Source of the DNA: JBHWPB01 sp043424675
GTDB taxonomy: Bacteria; Bacillota; Bacilli; Lactobacillales; Carnobacteriaceae_A
DNA: 11,860 nucleotides
Direction of reading: 5' to 3'
NCBI GenBank assembly: GCA_043424675.1
Contig: JBHWPB010000081.1
Location: 1 to 11,860 of the forward strand
Shown here: piece by piece, positions 1 through 6,905 of the stretch
How positions within the stretch are numbered: the first letter of the stretch is position 1
How the letters are laid out: every line of letters starts with the position of its first letter
Position numbers and translations under genes: made by a program
Notes under the pieces: model-generated
Databases searched by the model: none
Seen by the model: the letters and a program-made list of their open reading frames with translations, nothing else
Told to the model about the DNA's origin: nothing

Positions 1-136
1 GTGTGTAAAAATCTCATTTTTCAATTTCTCACTCATATTGTGCTACACATTCCTTTTTATTAAGTTGGGATTTACTTGGTCACCTTCCAAAGGTTTGTCG
101 TTTCAAATAGTATAAATGTTTTAAGGAGTTCAAGCA

Positions 137-199
137 ATGAAGAACATATCCTTCACTGGTATTGAAGCGTCTCTCTTTTTTCTAAAATTAAAATCTTAG
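137..199 (+). CDS. Possible 20-residue leader peptide upstream of pox
   Basis: The short frame encodes MKNISFTGIEASLFFLKLKS. It is preceded by a good Shine-Dalgarno sequence (AAGGAG, 123-128) with an 8-nt gap to the ATG, better spaced than the ribosome binding site of the large gene that follows. A TATAAA at 111-116 could serve as a -10, which would start the transcript almost at the Shine-Dalgarno. The peptide is not rich in any one amino acid that would suggest classical attenuation and resembles nothing I know. It ends about 160 nt before the pox start, with an inverted repeat in between. It may be a leader peptide, a small independent protein, or chance. Confidence 0.3.
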   Translation: MKNISFTGIEASLFFLKLKS

Positions 200-236
200 A
201 CACGAAATAATTGTTTTGTTACTCTTAAATTGTAAG

Positions 237-259
237 TGAAACGGCATACACCTGTTTCA
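237..259. repeat. Interrupted inverted repeat in the pox upstream region
   Basis: TGAAACGG (237-244) and CC-T-GTTTCA (251-259) form an 8-bp dyad with one bulged T around the 6-nt centre CATACA. No T-run follows, so it is not an intrinsic terminator. It lies about 100 nt before the pox start, where an operator or an mRNA hairpin could act. It has some likeness to a catabolite-response element (TG at one end, CA at position 249-250) but the central bases do not fit the cre consensus. Confidence 0.4.
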
Positions 260-360
260 GACAAGATAAATACACCTACATGATCGGAAGTTTATGTTGA
301 ATGTTCCTTATGACAAAAATTTGCAACTATTGGAAATTTTACGGGAGGAACCCATACGAT

Positions 361-2157
361 ATGAGTAAAGTAAAAGCAGCAACAGCAGCTTTAAGAGTAC
401 TAGAAAGCTGGGGAGTAGAGAGAGTGTACGGAATACCGGCCGGCTCTTTTTCTTCCTGGATGGATGCTTTTTCAGAAGAACAGGATAATATCGACTTTAT
501 CCAGGTCAAGCATGAAGAGACAGGTGCTCTCGCTGCCGCGATGCAGCCAAAATTCGGCGGCAGTATCGGTGTGGCGATGGGCTCTGGAGGTCCAGGTGCC
601 ACTCACTTGATCAACGGCCTTTACGAAGCACGGGAAGATAATCAGCCTGTCCTCGCTATTCTCGGTTCACGCCCCCTGCAAGAACAGAACATGGATGCTT
701 TCCAAGAGATGAACCAAAACCCGCTCTTTAACGACGTAGCCATCTATAATCGAAAAGTGGCTTACGCAGAACAGCTGCCACAGCTCGTAGACGAAGCGGT
801 CAGACGCGCTTACGCTGAAAAAGGAGTCGCTGTGCTGGAAGTACCGGTTGATTTCGGATACGAAGAATTAGATGAAGAAACCTGGTGGTCCAGCGCTAAA
901 AACTATCAAGAATATCCGAATCCTGAGCTGGACGAGGAAAAAATTGACGAAGCAGTCCGCATTTTGAATGAAGCTGAACGCCCTGTTATTTACGCGGGTG
1001 TTGGTACACGTGGCAGCGGCGACGATGTTATCAAACTTTCTAAAAAGCTAAAAGCCCCACTGGTTACGACTGGAAAGAATTTCGATAACTTTCCTAATGA
1101 GTATGAAGCATTCCTCGGTTCAGCGGGACGTGTCGCCACGAAGCCCGGAGTGGAGGTGTTCCAGGAGGCCGATACTGTCCTATTTGCTGGTTCCAACTAC
1201 CCTTTCTCAAATACTTCAGACATCTTTGATTATATTGATAAGTTCATCCAGATCGATATTAACAATATGCATCTCGGTAAACGCCACGAGACGGATGTTG
1301 CCATTCTCGGTGATGCAGGTGAAGCGATACGCGCGCTCACTGAAAAAGTAGATGAAAAAGAAGAAACAGCTTGGTGGAAAGCAAACGTCAACAATAATAA
1401 AAACTGGCGCGAATACACGGATATGCTGGAGCACAAAACAGAAGGTCCCCTTCAATTCTATCAAGTCTACCACGCCATCAACCAAGTGGCAGATGAAGAT
1501 GCCATTTACTCCATTGATGTAGGAAATACGACGCAGACTTCCATCCGCCACTTGCACATGAACCCGAAGAATACTTGGAGAACCTCTCCTCTATTCGCAA
1601 CGATGGGGAACGGTCTGCCTGGAGCGATCGCCGCAAAGCTCGATCATCCCGAGCGTCAAGTATGGAATATTGTGGGAGACGGCGCCTTTTCGATGGGCTA
1701 TCCAGATATCCGGACCGCTGTCACTTATGAAACTGCGATGATTAATGTTGTTTTTGCTAACCAGGAGTATGGGTTCATCAAAAACAAATATGAAGATACA
1801 AATGAAACGACCTATGGTACGGAATTCCCAGATGTCGACTTTGCAAAAATCGCAGAAGCACAAGGAGCGGTGGGCTATACCGTTACAGAAATCTCTCAAC
1901 TCCAAGAAACCTTTGAACAGGCCCTTCAAGATGAGAAAGAGGGAAAAGTTGTCGTTATTGACGTAAAAATTACAGACGACCGACCTATCCCTGTTGAGAT
2001 TTTGGATCTTGATCTAGCGCTGACCTCTGATGACAGTGTCCAGGACTATAAAGAAACATACGAAGCTGAAGATCTCGTGCCCTTCCGTAAATATCTAGAG
2101 GATGAAGGACTAGATTCTCAAAGGCTTGCACGTTACAACCGTCAAAATAGTATGTAA
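361..2157 (+). CDS. pox: Pyruvate oxidase, acetyl-phosphate and H2O2 forming
   Basis: The product (598 aa) is a thiamine-diphosphate and FAD enzyme that converts pyruvate, phosphate and O2 to acetyl phosphate, CO2 and H2O2 in the cytoplasm. The N-terminal ThDP-binding domain has the GIP.GS segment (24-29) and the catalytic Glu (E52 in QVKHEETGA, equivalent to Glu59 of Lactobacillus plantarum POX). The central domain has the LGKRHETD stretch. The C-terminal ThDP domain has GDG (439-441) followed by the NVVFAN and YGFIKNKYEDTN segments. DRPIPVE near the end is also family-typical. Length matches the family (about 590-605 aa). The start at 361 fits homology. Its GGGAGG (343-348) is 12 nt upstream, slightly far. 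An in-frame ATG at 301 would add 20 residues (MFLMTKICNYWKFYGRNPYD) with no counterpart in known enzymes. Single gene, closed by a terminator. Acetolactate synthase is excluded by the oxidase-specific segments. Confidence 0.95.
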   Translation: MSKVKAATAALRVLESWGVERVYGIPAGSFSSWMDAFSEEQDNIDFIQVKHEETGALAAAMQPKFGGSIGVAMGSGGPGATHLINGLYEAREDNQPVLAILGSRPLQEQNMDAFQEMNQNPLFNDVAIYNRKVAYAEQLPQLVDEAVRRAYAEKGVAVLEVPVDFGYEELDEETWWSSAKNYQEYPNPELDEEKIDEAVRILNEAERPVIYAGVGTRGSGDDVIKLSKKLKAPLVTTGKNFDNFPNEYEAFLGSAGRVATKPGVEVFQEADTVLFAGSNYPFSNTSDIFDYIDKFIQIDINNMHLGKRHETDVAILGDAGEAIRALTEKVDEKEETAWWKANVNNNKNWREYTDMLEHKTEGPLQFYQVYHAINQVADEDAIYSIDVGNTTQTSIRHLHMNPKNTWRTSPLFATMGNGLPGAIAAKLDHPERQVWNIVGDGAFSMGYPDIRTAVTYETAMINVVFANQEYGFIKNKYEDTNETTYGTEFPDVDFAKIAEAQGAVGYTVTEISQLQETFEQALQDEKEGKVVVIDVKITDDRPIPVEILDLDLALTSDDSVQDYKETYEAEDLVPFRKYLEDEGLDSQRLARYNRQNSM

Positions 2158-2170
2158 AACGCAACACTAA

Positions 2171-2206
2171 AAAACAAGTGATTCCTAAAAAGAATCACTT
2201 GTTTTT
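2171..2206. terminator. Bidirectional intrinsic terminator between pox and the glycosylase gene
   Basis: A 14-bp stem (AAAACAAGTGATTC at 2171-2184 with its complement at 2192-2205) encloses a 7-nt loop. It is flanked by an A-run on the left and a T-run on the right, so it can end transcripts from both strands. It sits 13 nt after the pox stop and 17 nt after the stop of the convergent glycosylase gene. Confidence 0.93.
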
Positions 2207-2222
2207 ACTTTGTATAGAGAGG

Positions 2223-2843
2223 TTAAATATCTAACCAGCCATAATTATCGCGGTCTATTTTACCTTTTCTCTTTGAAACAAAAGGATTCCCTCGCACAGT
2301 ATAGCGCAGCGGAGCTTCTGTCCACTTTCCTTTATTGGGAATACCGATACGGGGGGACACTTCGATATGCTGCGGGATTTTTTTCTGTTCAGGTTGGATA
2401 TAGAGCGGCGGTTCTGTGATCAATGTTCCATATTCCTCCATGGTAATCCCCATCGCTTGACACATTTTCCCCGGACCATCTGTGAGGGTGTATCCTTCTT
2501 TTTGACGCCGTTCTTTCATGAGGCCTATCCCTTCATCCGGTTCAACGGCGCGCACTAAAACTCCCTGTGGTTCGCCTTCTTCTTTCGTGATGACATTTAA
2601 TAAAATATTTCCCATCATCTGATAGAGGTAGATCGTACCTGCTTCTTGATACATGGCTTCTACTCGCGGAGTACGGCGCCAGTTGTACACATGCGCTGCC
2701 TCGTCAATCGGTCCGACATAGGCTTCTGTTTCAACGATCCAGCCGCTTGTCCGCCCCTCTTCTGTTTCAGATATGAGCTTAACCCCTACGACTTTCTGAG
2801 CAACCTCTTCTGTTGTTTGTTCAGCAGTTATAAATTCAGACAT
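2223..2843 (-). CDS. DNA-3-methyladenine glycosylase, AAG/MPG family
   Basis: The product (206 aa) belongs to the alkyladenine DNA glycosylase family, which removes alkylated or deaminated purines to begin base excision repair. Visible hallmarks are IVETEAYVGP (36-45), giving the catalytic Glu E40 and Tyr Y42 (Glu125 and Tyr127 of the human enzyme). H51 in DEAAH matches human His136, and R98 in VLVRAVEP also aligns. DGPGKMCQAMGI and PRIGI near the C-terminus are family-typical. Length is usual for bacteria (about 190-210 aa). The wedge tyrosine that inserts into DNA in the human enzyme (Tyr162) appears to be Met77 here, one residue shorter in that loop. I believe this is a variant seen in related Firmicutes. 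The ATG at 2843 has only a modest ribosome binding site (GGAAAG). Single gene convergent with pox and divergent from ilvE. Confidence 0.92.
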   Translation of the reverse strand: MSEFITAEQTTEEVAQKVVGVKLISETEEGRTSGWIVETEAYVGPIDEAAHVYNWRRTPRVEAMYQEAGTIYLYQMMGNILLNVITKEEGEPQGVLVRAVEPDEGIGLMKERRQKEGYTLTDGPGKMCQAMGITMEEYGTLITEPPLYIQPEQKKIPQHIEVSPRIGIPNKGKWTEAPLRYTVRGNPFVSKRKGKIDRDNYGWLDI

Positions 2844-2875
2844 TTCTTTCCAACTTTCTCTCGTTAATCTTATAT

Positions 2876-2881
2876 ATTATA
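2876..2881 (-). promoter_or_regulatory. -10 box of the glycosylase gene
   Basis: Read on the minus strand this is a perfect TATAAT, 32 nt before the glycosylase ATG. The -35 is weak (TTATAG at 2899-2904, 17-bp spacing). The element is an inference from sequence alone. Confidence 0.5.
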
Positions 2882-2922
2882 TCAAACAAGTTTTAAAACT
2901 ATAAATTACGGGCTTCTATATT

Positions 2923-2951
2923 TTCATAAGTCAGGAAATTCATACTATACT
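2923..2951 (+). promoter_or_regulatory. Candidate ilvE promoter
   Basis: TTCATA (2923-2928) and TATACT (2946-2951) are separated by 17 bp and would give a leader of about 50 nt before ilvE. A second candidate is the extended -10 TGCTATCAT at 2965-2973. No T-box or leucine-type leader is visible, so branched-chain amino-acid control by riboswitch is not supported. Confidence 0.4.
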
Positions 2952-3006
2952 TTCTGTATAACTGTGCTATCATGTATATTAATTATGAAAAAGAAGGAGA
3001 ATGTAT

Positions 3007-4041
3007 ATGGCTGAGAATAAGATGCACCCTGAATCATTGGACTGGAAAAGCTTGGGTTTTGATTATATTAAAACCGATTATCGCTTTATCGCTCATTATA
3101 AAGACGGACAATGGGATGAAGGCGAATTAATTACAGATAATAAACTTCACATAAGCGAAGGTTCGACTGCCCTTCACTATGGGCAGAACACTTTTGAAGG
3201 AATGAAAGCATTCCGTCAAGAAGACGGGCAGATCAACCTTTTCCGACCACAAGAGAATGCTAAACGCATGAAAAATTCTGCCCAAAGGTTGTTAATGGAG
3301 CCTTACCCGGTAGAAGAATTCGTGGAAGCCGTTCGCAAAACTGTTGAAGCAAATGCTGATTGGGTTCCGCCATATGGAACAGGTGCGTCTTTATACATTC
3401 GTCCTCTCCTTATCGGTGTTGGTGACAACATTGGAGTAAAGCCAGCCGAAGAATATCTGTTCACTGTTTTTGTCATGCCGGTGGGTCCTTATTACCAAAA
3501 TGGCCTTGCTCCTACTGAATTTATCACAACAGATCTCGATCGGGCTGCACCTAATGGGACAGGTTTTGCAAAAGTCGGCGGAAACTATGGTGGATCATTG
3601 AAAGCGAGTAAAGAAGCACAAGAAGCTGGCTATGGCGATGCGATTTACTTGAACCCGAGAGATCATAAATCTATTGAAGAAATTGGTTCTTCTAACTTTT
3701 TTGCAATTAAAGGAAACACTTTTATCACGCCTGACTCTCCTTCTATCCTTCCAGGAATTACGCGCGCTTCTCTGATGACAATTGCAGAGGACGTTTTAGA
3801 CATGGAAGTTGCTCACCGCACTGTGCCATTAGAGGAACTTGCAGAGTTTGATGAAGCAGCTTCGTGTGGTACAGCAGCTGTCGTCACACCCATTTCAGCT
3901 ATTCAAACAGACGATAAAAAGTATACTTTCTATGATGACGAAGAAGTCGGTCCCGTCACTCAAAAACTCTACGATACTCTGATAGGGATTCAATACGGAG
4001 AAATTGACGCTCCTGAGGCAGACTGGATCGTTAAAGTTTAA
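3007..4041 (+). CDS. ilvE: Branched-chain amino-acid aminotransferase
   Basis: The product (344 aa) is a fold-type IV PLP enzyme that transfers amino groups between leucine, isoleucine or valine and 2-oxoglutarate. It acts in the cytoplasm, in either the last step of synthesis or the first step of breakdown. The PLP lysine is K189 in FAKVGGNYGGS. LHYGQNTFEGMKAFR and YIRPLLIG near the N-terminal half, EEIGSSNFF, PSILPGITR and SCGTAAVVTP are all family-typical. Length fits the eukaryote/Bacillus-type branch (about 340-365 aa) rather than the shorter E. coli type. The start at 3007 is chosen over an in-frame ATG at 3001 because GGAG (2996-2999) is 7 nt from 3007 but only 1 nt from 3001. It stands alone between its own promoter region and terminator, with no ilv/leu biosynthetic genes beside it. 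A catabolic or interconversion role is therefore plausible. Confidence 0.94.
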   Translation: MAENKMHPESLDWKSLGFDYIKTDYRFIAHYKDGQWDEGELITDNKLHISEGSTALHYGQNTFEGMKAFRQEDGQINLFRPQENAKRMKNSAQRLLMEPYPVEEFVEAVRKTVEANADWVPPYGTGASLYIRPLLIGVGDNIGVKPAEEYLFTVFVMPVGPYYQNGLAPTEFITTDLDRAAPNGTGFAKVGGNYGGSLKASKEAQEAGYGDAIYLNPRDHKSIEEIGSSNFFAIKGNTFITPDSPSILPGITRASLMTIAEDVLDMEVAHRTVPLEELAEFDEAASCGTAAVVTPISAIQTDDKKYTFYDDEEVGPVTQKLYDTLIGIQYGEIDAPEADWIVKV

Positions 4042-4067
4042 TTCTATCTAAAATATCAAAGAAGTTT

Positions 4068-4092
4068 AAGCACCCTTTTATGGGTGCTTTTT
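4068..4092 (+). terminator. Intrinsic terminator after ilvE
   Basis: AAGCACCC (4068-4075) pairs with GGGTGCTT (4082-4089) around the loop TTTTAT and is followed by a T-run. It separates ilvE from the argHG promoter. Confidence 0.93.
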
Positions 4093-4121
4093 ATATTTAT
4101 TATTCATTTAACTGGTTATTA

Positions 4122-4151
4122 TTTGCATAAAAAACACATAATATGTATAAT
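4122..4151 (+). promoter_or_regulatory. argHG promoter with ARG-box-like half-sites
   Basis: A consensus -10 TATAAT (4146-4151) lies 17 bp after TTGCAT (4123-4128), a partial -35. The element TTTGCAT (4122-4128) over the -35 and TATGTAT (4142-4148) over the -10 each fit TNTGNAT, the left half of the ArgR/AhrC consensus. A perfect palindrome, ACATA-A-TATGT (4136-4146), fills the spacer between -35 and -10. The arrangement suggests repression by an ArgR/AhrC-type regulator when arginine is plentiful. No complete 18-bp ARG box is present, so this is inference. Confidence 0.5.
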
Positions 4152-4190
4152 CCTTTTAATAAACAGTTTAGATATAAAGGAGTGTAGCCT

Positions 4191-5606
4191 GTGGCAATTT
4201 GGTCCAACGATTTTCATGATGATGTTTCACAAGATGCTTACAACTTTAATCAATCAATTTTAATTGACCGCCGTTTATTGGATGCAGATCTGAGAGGTTC
4301 GATAGCCCATGCCGAAATGTTGGGTGAGCAAGAAATCATCCCACAAAATGAATCAGAAAAACTAGTTGCAGCATTGAAAGAAATGCAAGCAGAGTACAAA
4401 AACGATGAGTTAGAAATTGATAAGACAGCAGAGGATATTCACAGTTTTATAGAAACTGAGCTCACCGAACGTTTAGGCGATATCGGTAAAAAAATACACA
4501 CAGGACGCAGCCGTAATGATCAAGTCGCTGTCGCCTTAAAAATATACATTCAAGATGAGATTAAAAAATTATCCGAATTACTTGTAGAAGCTATACAAGC
4601 TTTCGTGAATCAAGCGAGTCAGCATCTTGAAGTCATCATGCCCGGCTACACTCATCTGCAGCGTGCACAGCCGATTACTTACGGGCATTACTTGATGGCT
4701 TATGCAGAGATGCTGTACCGCGATTTAGATCGTCTGCGAGATGTTAAAAAAAGAATCTTGAATACCAATCCCTTAGGAGCAGGTGCTTTAGCGACAACTA
4801 CTTTTCCCTTGGACCGTCAGCTCACCACCGACTTATTGAATTTCACAGATTATTCGCATAATAGTCTGGATGCTATCGCAGATCGCGATTACAGCATTGA
4901 ACTCGCCTCTTCACTCTCTATTCTAGCGATGCATCTCAGCCGTTACGCAGAAGAAGCGATCATCTGGAGTTCACAGGAATTCCGATTCATTCAATTAGAC
5001 GACGCTATTTCAACGGGTTCTTCTATCATGCCGCAAAAGAAAAATGCAGATATACATGAACTCATGCGTGGGAAAACAGGACGCGTTTATGGAAATTTGA
5101 TGTCCATCTTGACTATCATGAAGGGACTGCCGCTCGCTTATAACAAAGACATGCAGGAAGAAAAAGAATTAGTCTTTGATTCGATCGATACGTTGAAACA
5201 GATGCTGGCCCTCCTTCCCGATGTGTTAAACGCTACTGAAGTTGATGAAGGAAAAATGTATGAAGCTGCTGGAGAAGGTTTTATCAATGCAACCGATTGT
5301 GCGGACTACCTCACAGCTAAAGGAATGCCTTTCCGCGAAGCTTACCAGATCACAGGAAACATCATTCAGCACTGTATAGAAAACAAATACACACTCGAAA
5401 CTCTGCCTTTAGAGGAATATCAAATTTTTAACGCGGATTTCGATTCTGATATTTATGATGTGATTGATTTGAAATATTGTACATTTAATAGAGATGTCGC
5501 TGGCGGTCCTGCCCCAGACCGGGTCCGAGAAAAGATTGAGTCATTAAAACAACGATTAGCAGACGTCGAAGGGAATGAAGTTCATGAGGACACAAAAAGT
5601 AAATAA
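4191..5606 (+). CDS. argH: Argininosuccinate lyase
   Basis: The product (471 aa) splits argininosuccinate into arginine and fumarate, the last step of arginine synthesis; a homotetramer in the cytoplasm. It belongs to the fumarase/aspartase superfamily. HTGRSRNDQVAVAL, GYTHLQRAQPITYGH (with H155) and the signature GSSIMPQKKNA (276-286) are visible. The signature ends in Ala at 286 where most members have Pro. The start is GTG, supported by AAAGGAG with GGAG at 4179-4182, 8 nt upstream. Length is close to the usual 455-470 aa. The C-terminal tail is hydrophilic and its last eight codons overlap argG. argH is the first gene of a two-gene operon and precedes argG, the reverse of the argG-argH order common in Firmicutes. 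No other arg genes are next to it, so the pair would work on citrulline supplied from elsewhere. Confidence 0.96.
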   Translation: MAIWSNDFHDDVSQDAYNFNQSILIDRRLLDADLRGSIAHAEMLGEQEIIPQNESEKLVAALKEMQAEYKNDELEIDKTAEDIHSFIETELTERLGDIGKKIHTGRSRNDQVAVALKIYIQDEIKKLSELLVEAIQAFVNQASQHLEVIMPGYTHLQRAQPITYGHYLMAYAEMLYRDLDRLRDVKKRILNTNPLGAGALATTTFPLDRQLTTDLLNFTDYSHNSLDAIADRDYSIELASSLSILAMHLSRYAEEAIIWSSQEFRFIQLDDAISTGSSIMPQKKNADIHELMRGKTGRVYGNLMSILTIMKGLPLAYNKDMQEEKELVFDSIDTLKQMLALLPDVLNATEVDEGKMYEAAGEGFINATDCADYLTAKGMPFREAYQITGNIIQHCIENKYTLETLPLEEYQIFNADFDSDIYDVIDLKYCTFNRDVAGGPAPDRVREKIESLKQRLADVEGNEVHEDTKSK

Positions 5607-6807
5607 GATATTAGTAGCTTATTCTGGCGGCTTGGACACTTCTGTCATTGTGTCTTGGCTGTTAGAAAATTATGACAACCCTGAAATTATTGCCATGACT
5701 GCAAATGTAGGCCAAGAAGAAGATTTTGATGCTTTAGAAGAAAAAGCACTCAAAAGCGGTGCAACAAAACTTTATGTTGAAGATTTAAGAAAAGAATTTT
5801 TAGAAGATTATGTGTTTGAAGCCTTAAAAGCAGAACCTAAATATGATGGTCGTTATCTTCTAGGAACAGCATTCGCTCGTCCTTTGATGTCTAAACGTAT
5901 GGTCGAGATCGCTCATCAAGAAGGTTGCGATGCTATTGCGCACGGCTGTACTGGCAAAGGGAACGACCAAGTGCGTTTTGAACTAGCAATCCGTGAATTT
6001 GATCCGCATATCAAAATCATTGCGCCTTGGCGAGAGTGGGACTTAAAATCGCGTGATGATGAGTATGATTATGCCGAAGAACGCGGGATTCCTCTCACCT
6101 TCTCACGTGAAGAAGGTTATTCAGAAGATGACAACCTCTTTCATATTTCTCACGAAGGTTTAGATTTAGAAGACCCGACAAAAAAACCCGATTATGATTC
6201 CTTGTTGACTTACAGCGTCTCACCTCAGAATGCTCCCGATAAAGCTGCTCAAATCAGTGTCTCCTTTGAAAAGGGGATCCCTGTTGCAGTCAATGGTAAA
6301 AAAATGGAAGCTATTGAACTTATGGAAACCCTCAATAAAATAGGAGGAGAAAATGCAATCGGTATATTAGATATCGTGGAGAACCGCCTGGTCGGAATGA
6401 AATCGCGCGGAGTATATGAAACACCAGGTGGGGAAATCTTGTACCACGCTCATAATAAGCTAGAAGAAATCACAATCGACCGTGATACTTTCCACTACAA
6501 GCAGCAGGTTTCGATAAAATATGCCGAGCTTCTCTACAATGGTCTCTGGTATTCTCCTCTACGCAAAGCACTTCAAGCCTTTGTGGACGATACACAGAAA
6601 AATGTGACAGGGACTGTAGAGATGGAACTCTACAAAGGAAATATCATCGATGTCAGCGTAACGAGTCCTTACAGTTTATACAATGAAGAGTTAGCCTCTT
6701 TTGATGAAGATGATATTTATGAGCAGAATGATGCCGAAGGTTTTATCAAGCTCTTTGGCCTTCCCCAGACGACCCGAACAATTGCAGAGGAAAATTGGAA
6801 GATATAA
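5584..6807 (+). CDS. argG: Argininosuccinate synthase
   Basis: The product (407 aa) joins citrulline and aspartate, using ATP, to make argininosuccinate for ArgH. The N-terminal PP-loop ATP-binding motif is AYSGGLDTS (12-20). The second family signature is HGCTGKGNDQVRFE (120-133), with Cys122 where Ala is more usual. YLLGTAFARPLMSK and SPYSLYNEELASF are also typical of the family. The usual length is about 400 aa. I place the start at ATG 5584, because AAGGG (5569-5573) is 10 nt upstream. The in-frame ATG at 5575 would have only 1 nt of spacing. The gene overlaps the end of argH by 23 nt, which points to translational coupling and balanced production of the two enzymes. Regulation is expected from the argH promoter. 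Confidence 0.96.
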   Translation: MRTQKVNKILVAYSGGLDTSVIVSWLLENYDNPEIIAMTANVGQEEDFDALEEKALKSGATKLYVEDLRKEFLEDYVFEALKAEPKYDGRYLLGTAFARPLMSKRMVEIAHQEGCDAIAHGCTGKGNDQVRFELAIREFDPHIKIIAPWREWDLKSRDDEYDYAEERGIPLTFSREEGYSEDDNLFHISHEGLDLEDPTKKPDYDSLLTYSVSPQNAPDKAAQISVSFEKGIPVAVNGKKMEAIELMETLNKIGGENAIGILDIVENRLVGMKSRGVYETPGGEILYHAHNKLEEITIDRDTFHYKQQVSIKYAELLYNGLWYSPLRKALQAFVDDTQKNVTGTVEMELYKGNIIDVSVTSPYSLYNEELASFDEDDIYEQNDAEGFIKLFGLPQTTRTIAEENWKI

Positions 6808-6822
6808 CTTTTTCTATACTAT

Positions 6823-6855
6823 AAAAGCAAGCCTTTTCGTGGAGGCTTGCTTTTT
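6823..6855 (+). terminator. Intrinsic terminator after argG
   Basis: An 11-bp stem (AAAAGCAAGCC at 6823-6833 with GGCTTGCTTTT at 6844-6854) has a 10-nt loop and a T-run to 6855. It closes the argHG operon 15 nt after the argG stop. Confidence 0.92.
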
Positions 6856-6905
6856 GTTCATGATATGCTTGAAATGTAGTAAAACAACAAAAGGAGTTGT
6901 GGTAA

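Larger units (their letters stand above)
1..360. other. Gene-poor AT-rich region upstream of pox
   Basis: No long reading frame of convincing quality lies here. The region holds a possible 20-codon ORF (137-199), an interrupted inverted repeat (237-259) and the pox ribosome binding site (GGGAGG at 343-348). At the extreme left edge an ATG at 36-34 on the minus strand opens a 12-codon frame that runs off the window. It could be the start of a divergent gene but has no well-spaced ribosome binding site. I could not identify a confident sigma-A promoter for pox. A TATAAA-like -10 at 111-116 is present but lacks a good -35. Confidence 0.6.

Noticed and set aside
1..36. Minus-strand ATG at 36-34 opening a 12-codon frame off the left edge
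   Set aside because: The only Shine-Dalgarno-like AAGGA is 14 nt away and 12 codons are too few to judge. It could be the start of a divergent gene but is not supported.
237..250. cre-like catabolite-response element before pox
   Set aside because: The ends fit (TG...CA) but the conserved centre RCG is displaced. The bases are better explained as part of the inverted repeat.
1216..1557. Antisense frames inside pox and other genes (for example 1591-1929 minus and 9913-10176 plus)
   Set aside because: They lie wholly inside well-supported genes, lack ribosome binding sites, and have no recognisable protein features.
4093..4190. T-box or arginine riboswitch leader before argH
   Set aside because: No AGGGTGG-type T-box motif, no terminator/antiterminator pair after the promoter, and the leader is only about 30 nt.
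5575..5583. Upstream ATG of argG at 5575
   Set aside because: The GAAGGG ribosome binding site would be 1 nt from this codon. ATG 5584 is better spaced and extra residues are not family-typical.
6854..6882. Promoter for the TspO-like gene (TTGTTC, 17 bp, TAGTAA)
   Set aside because: Only three of six positions fit in each hexamer and the -35 lies in the T-run of the argG terminator.
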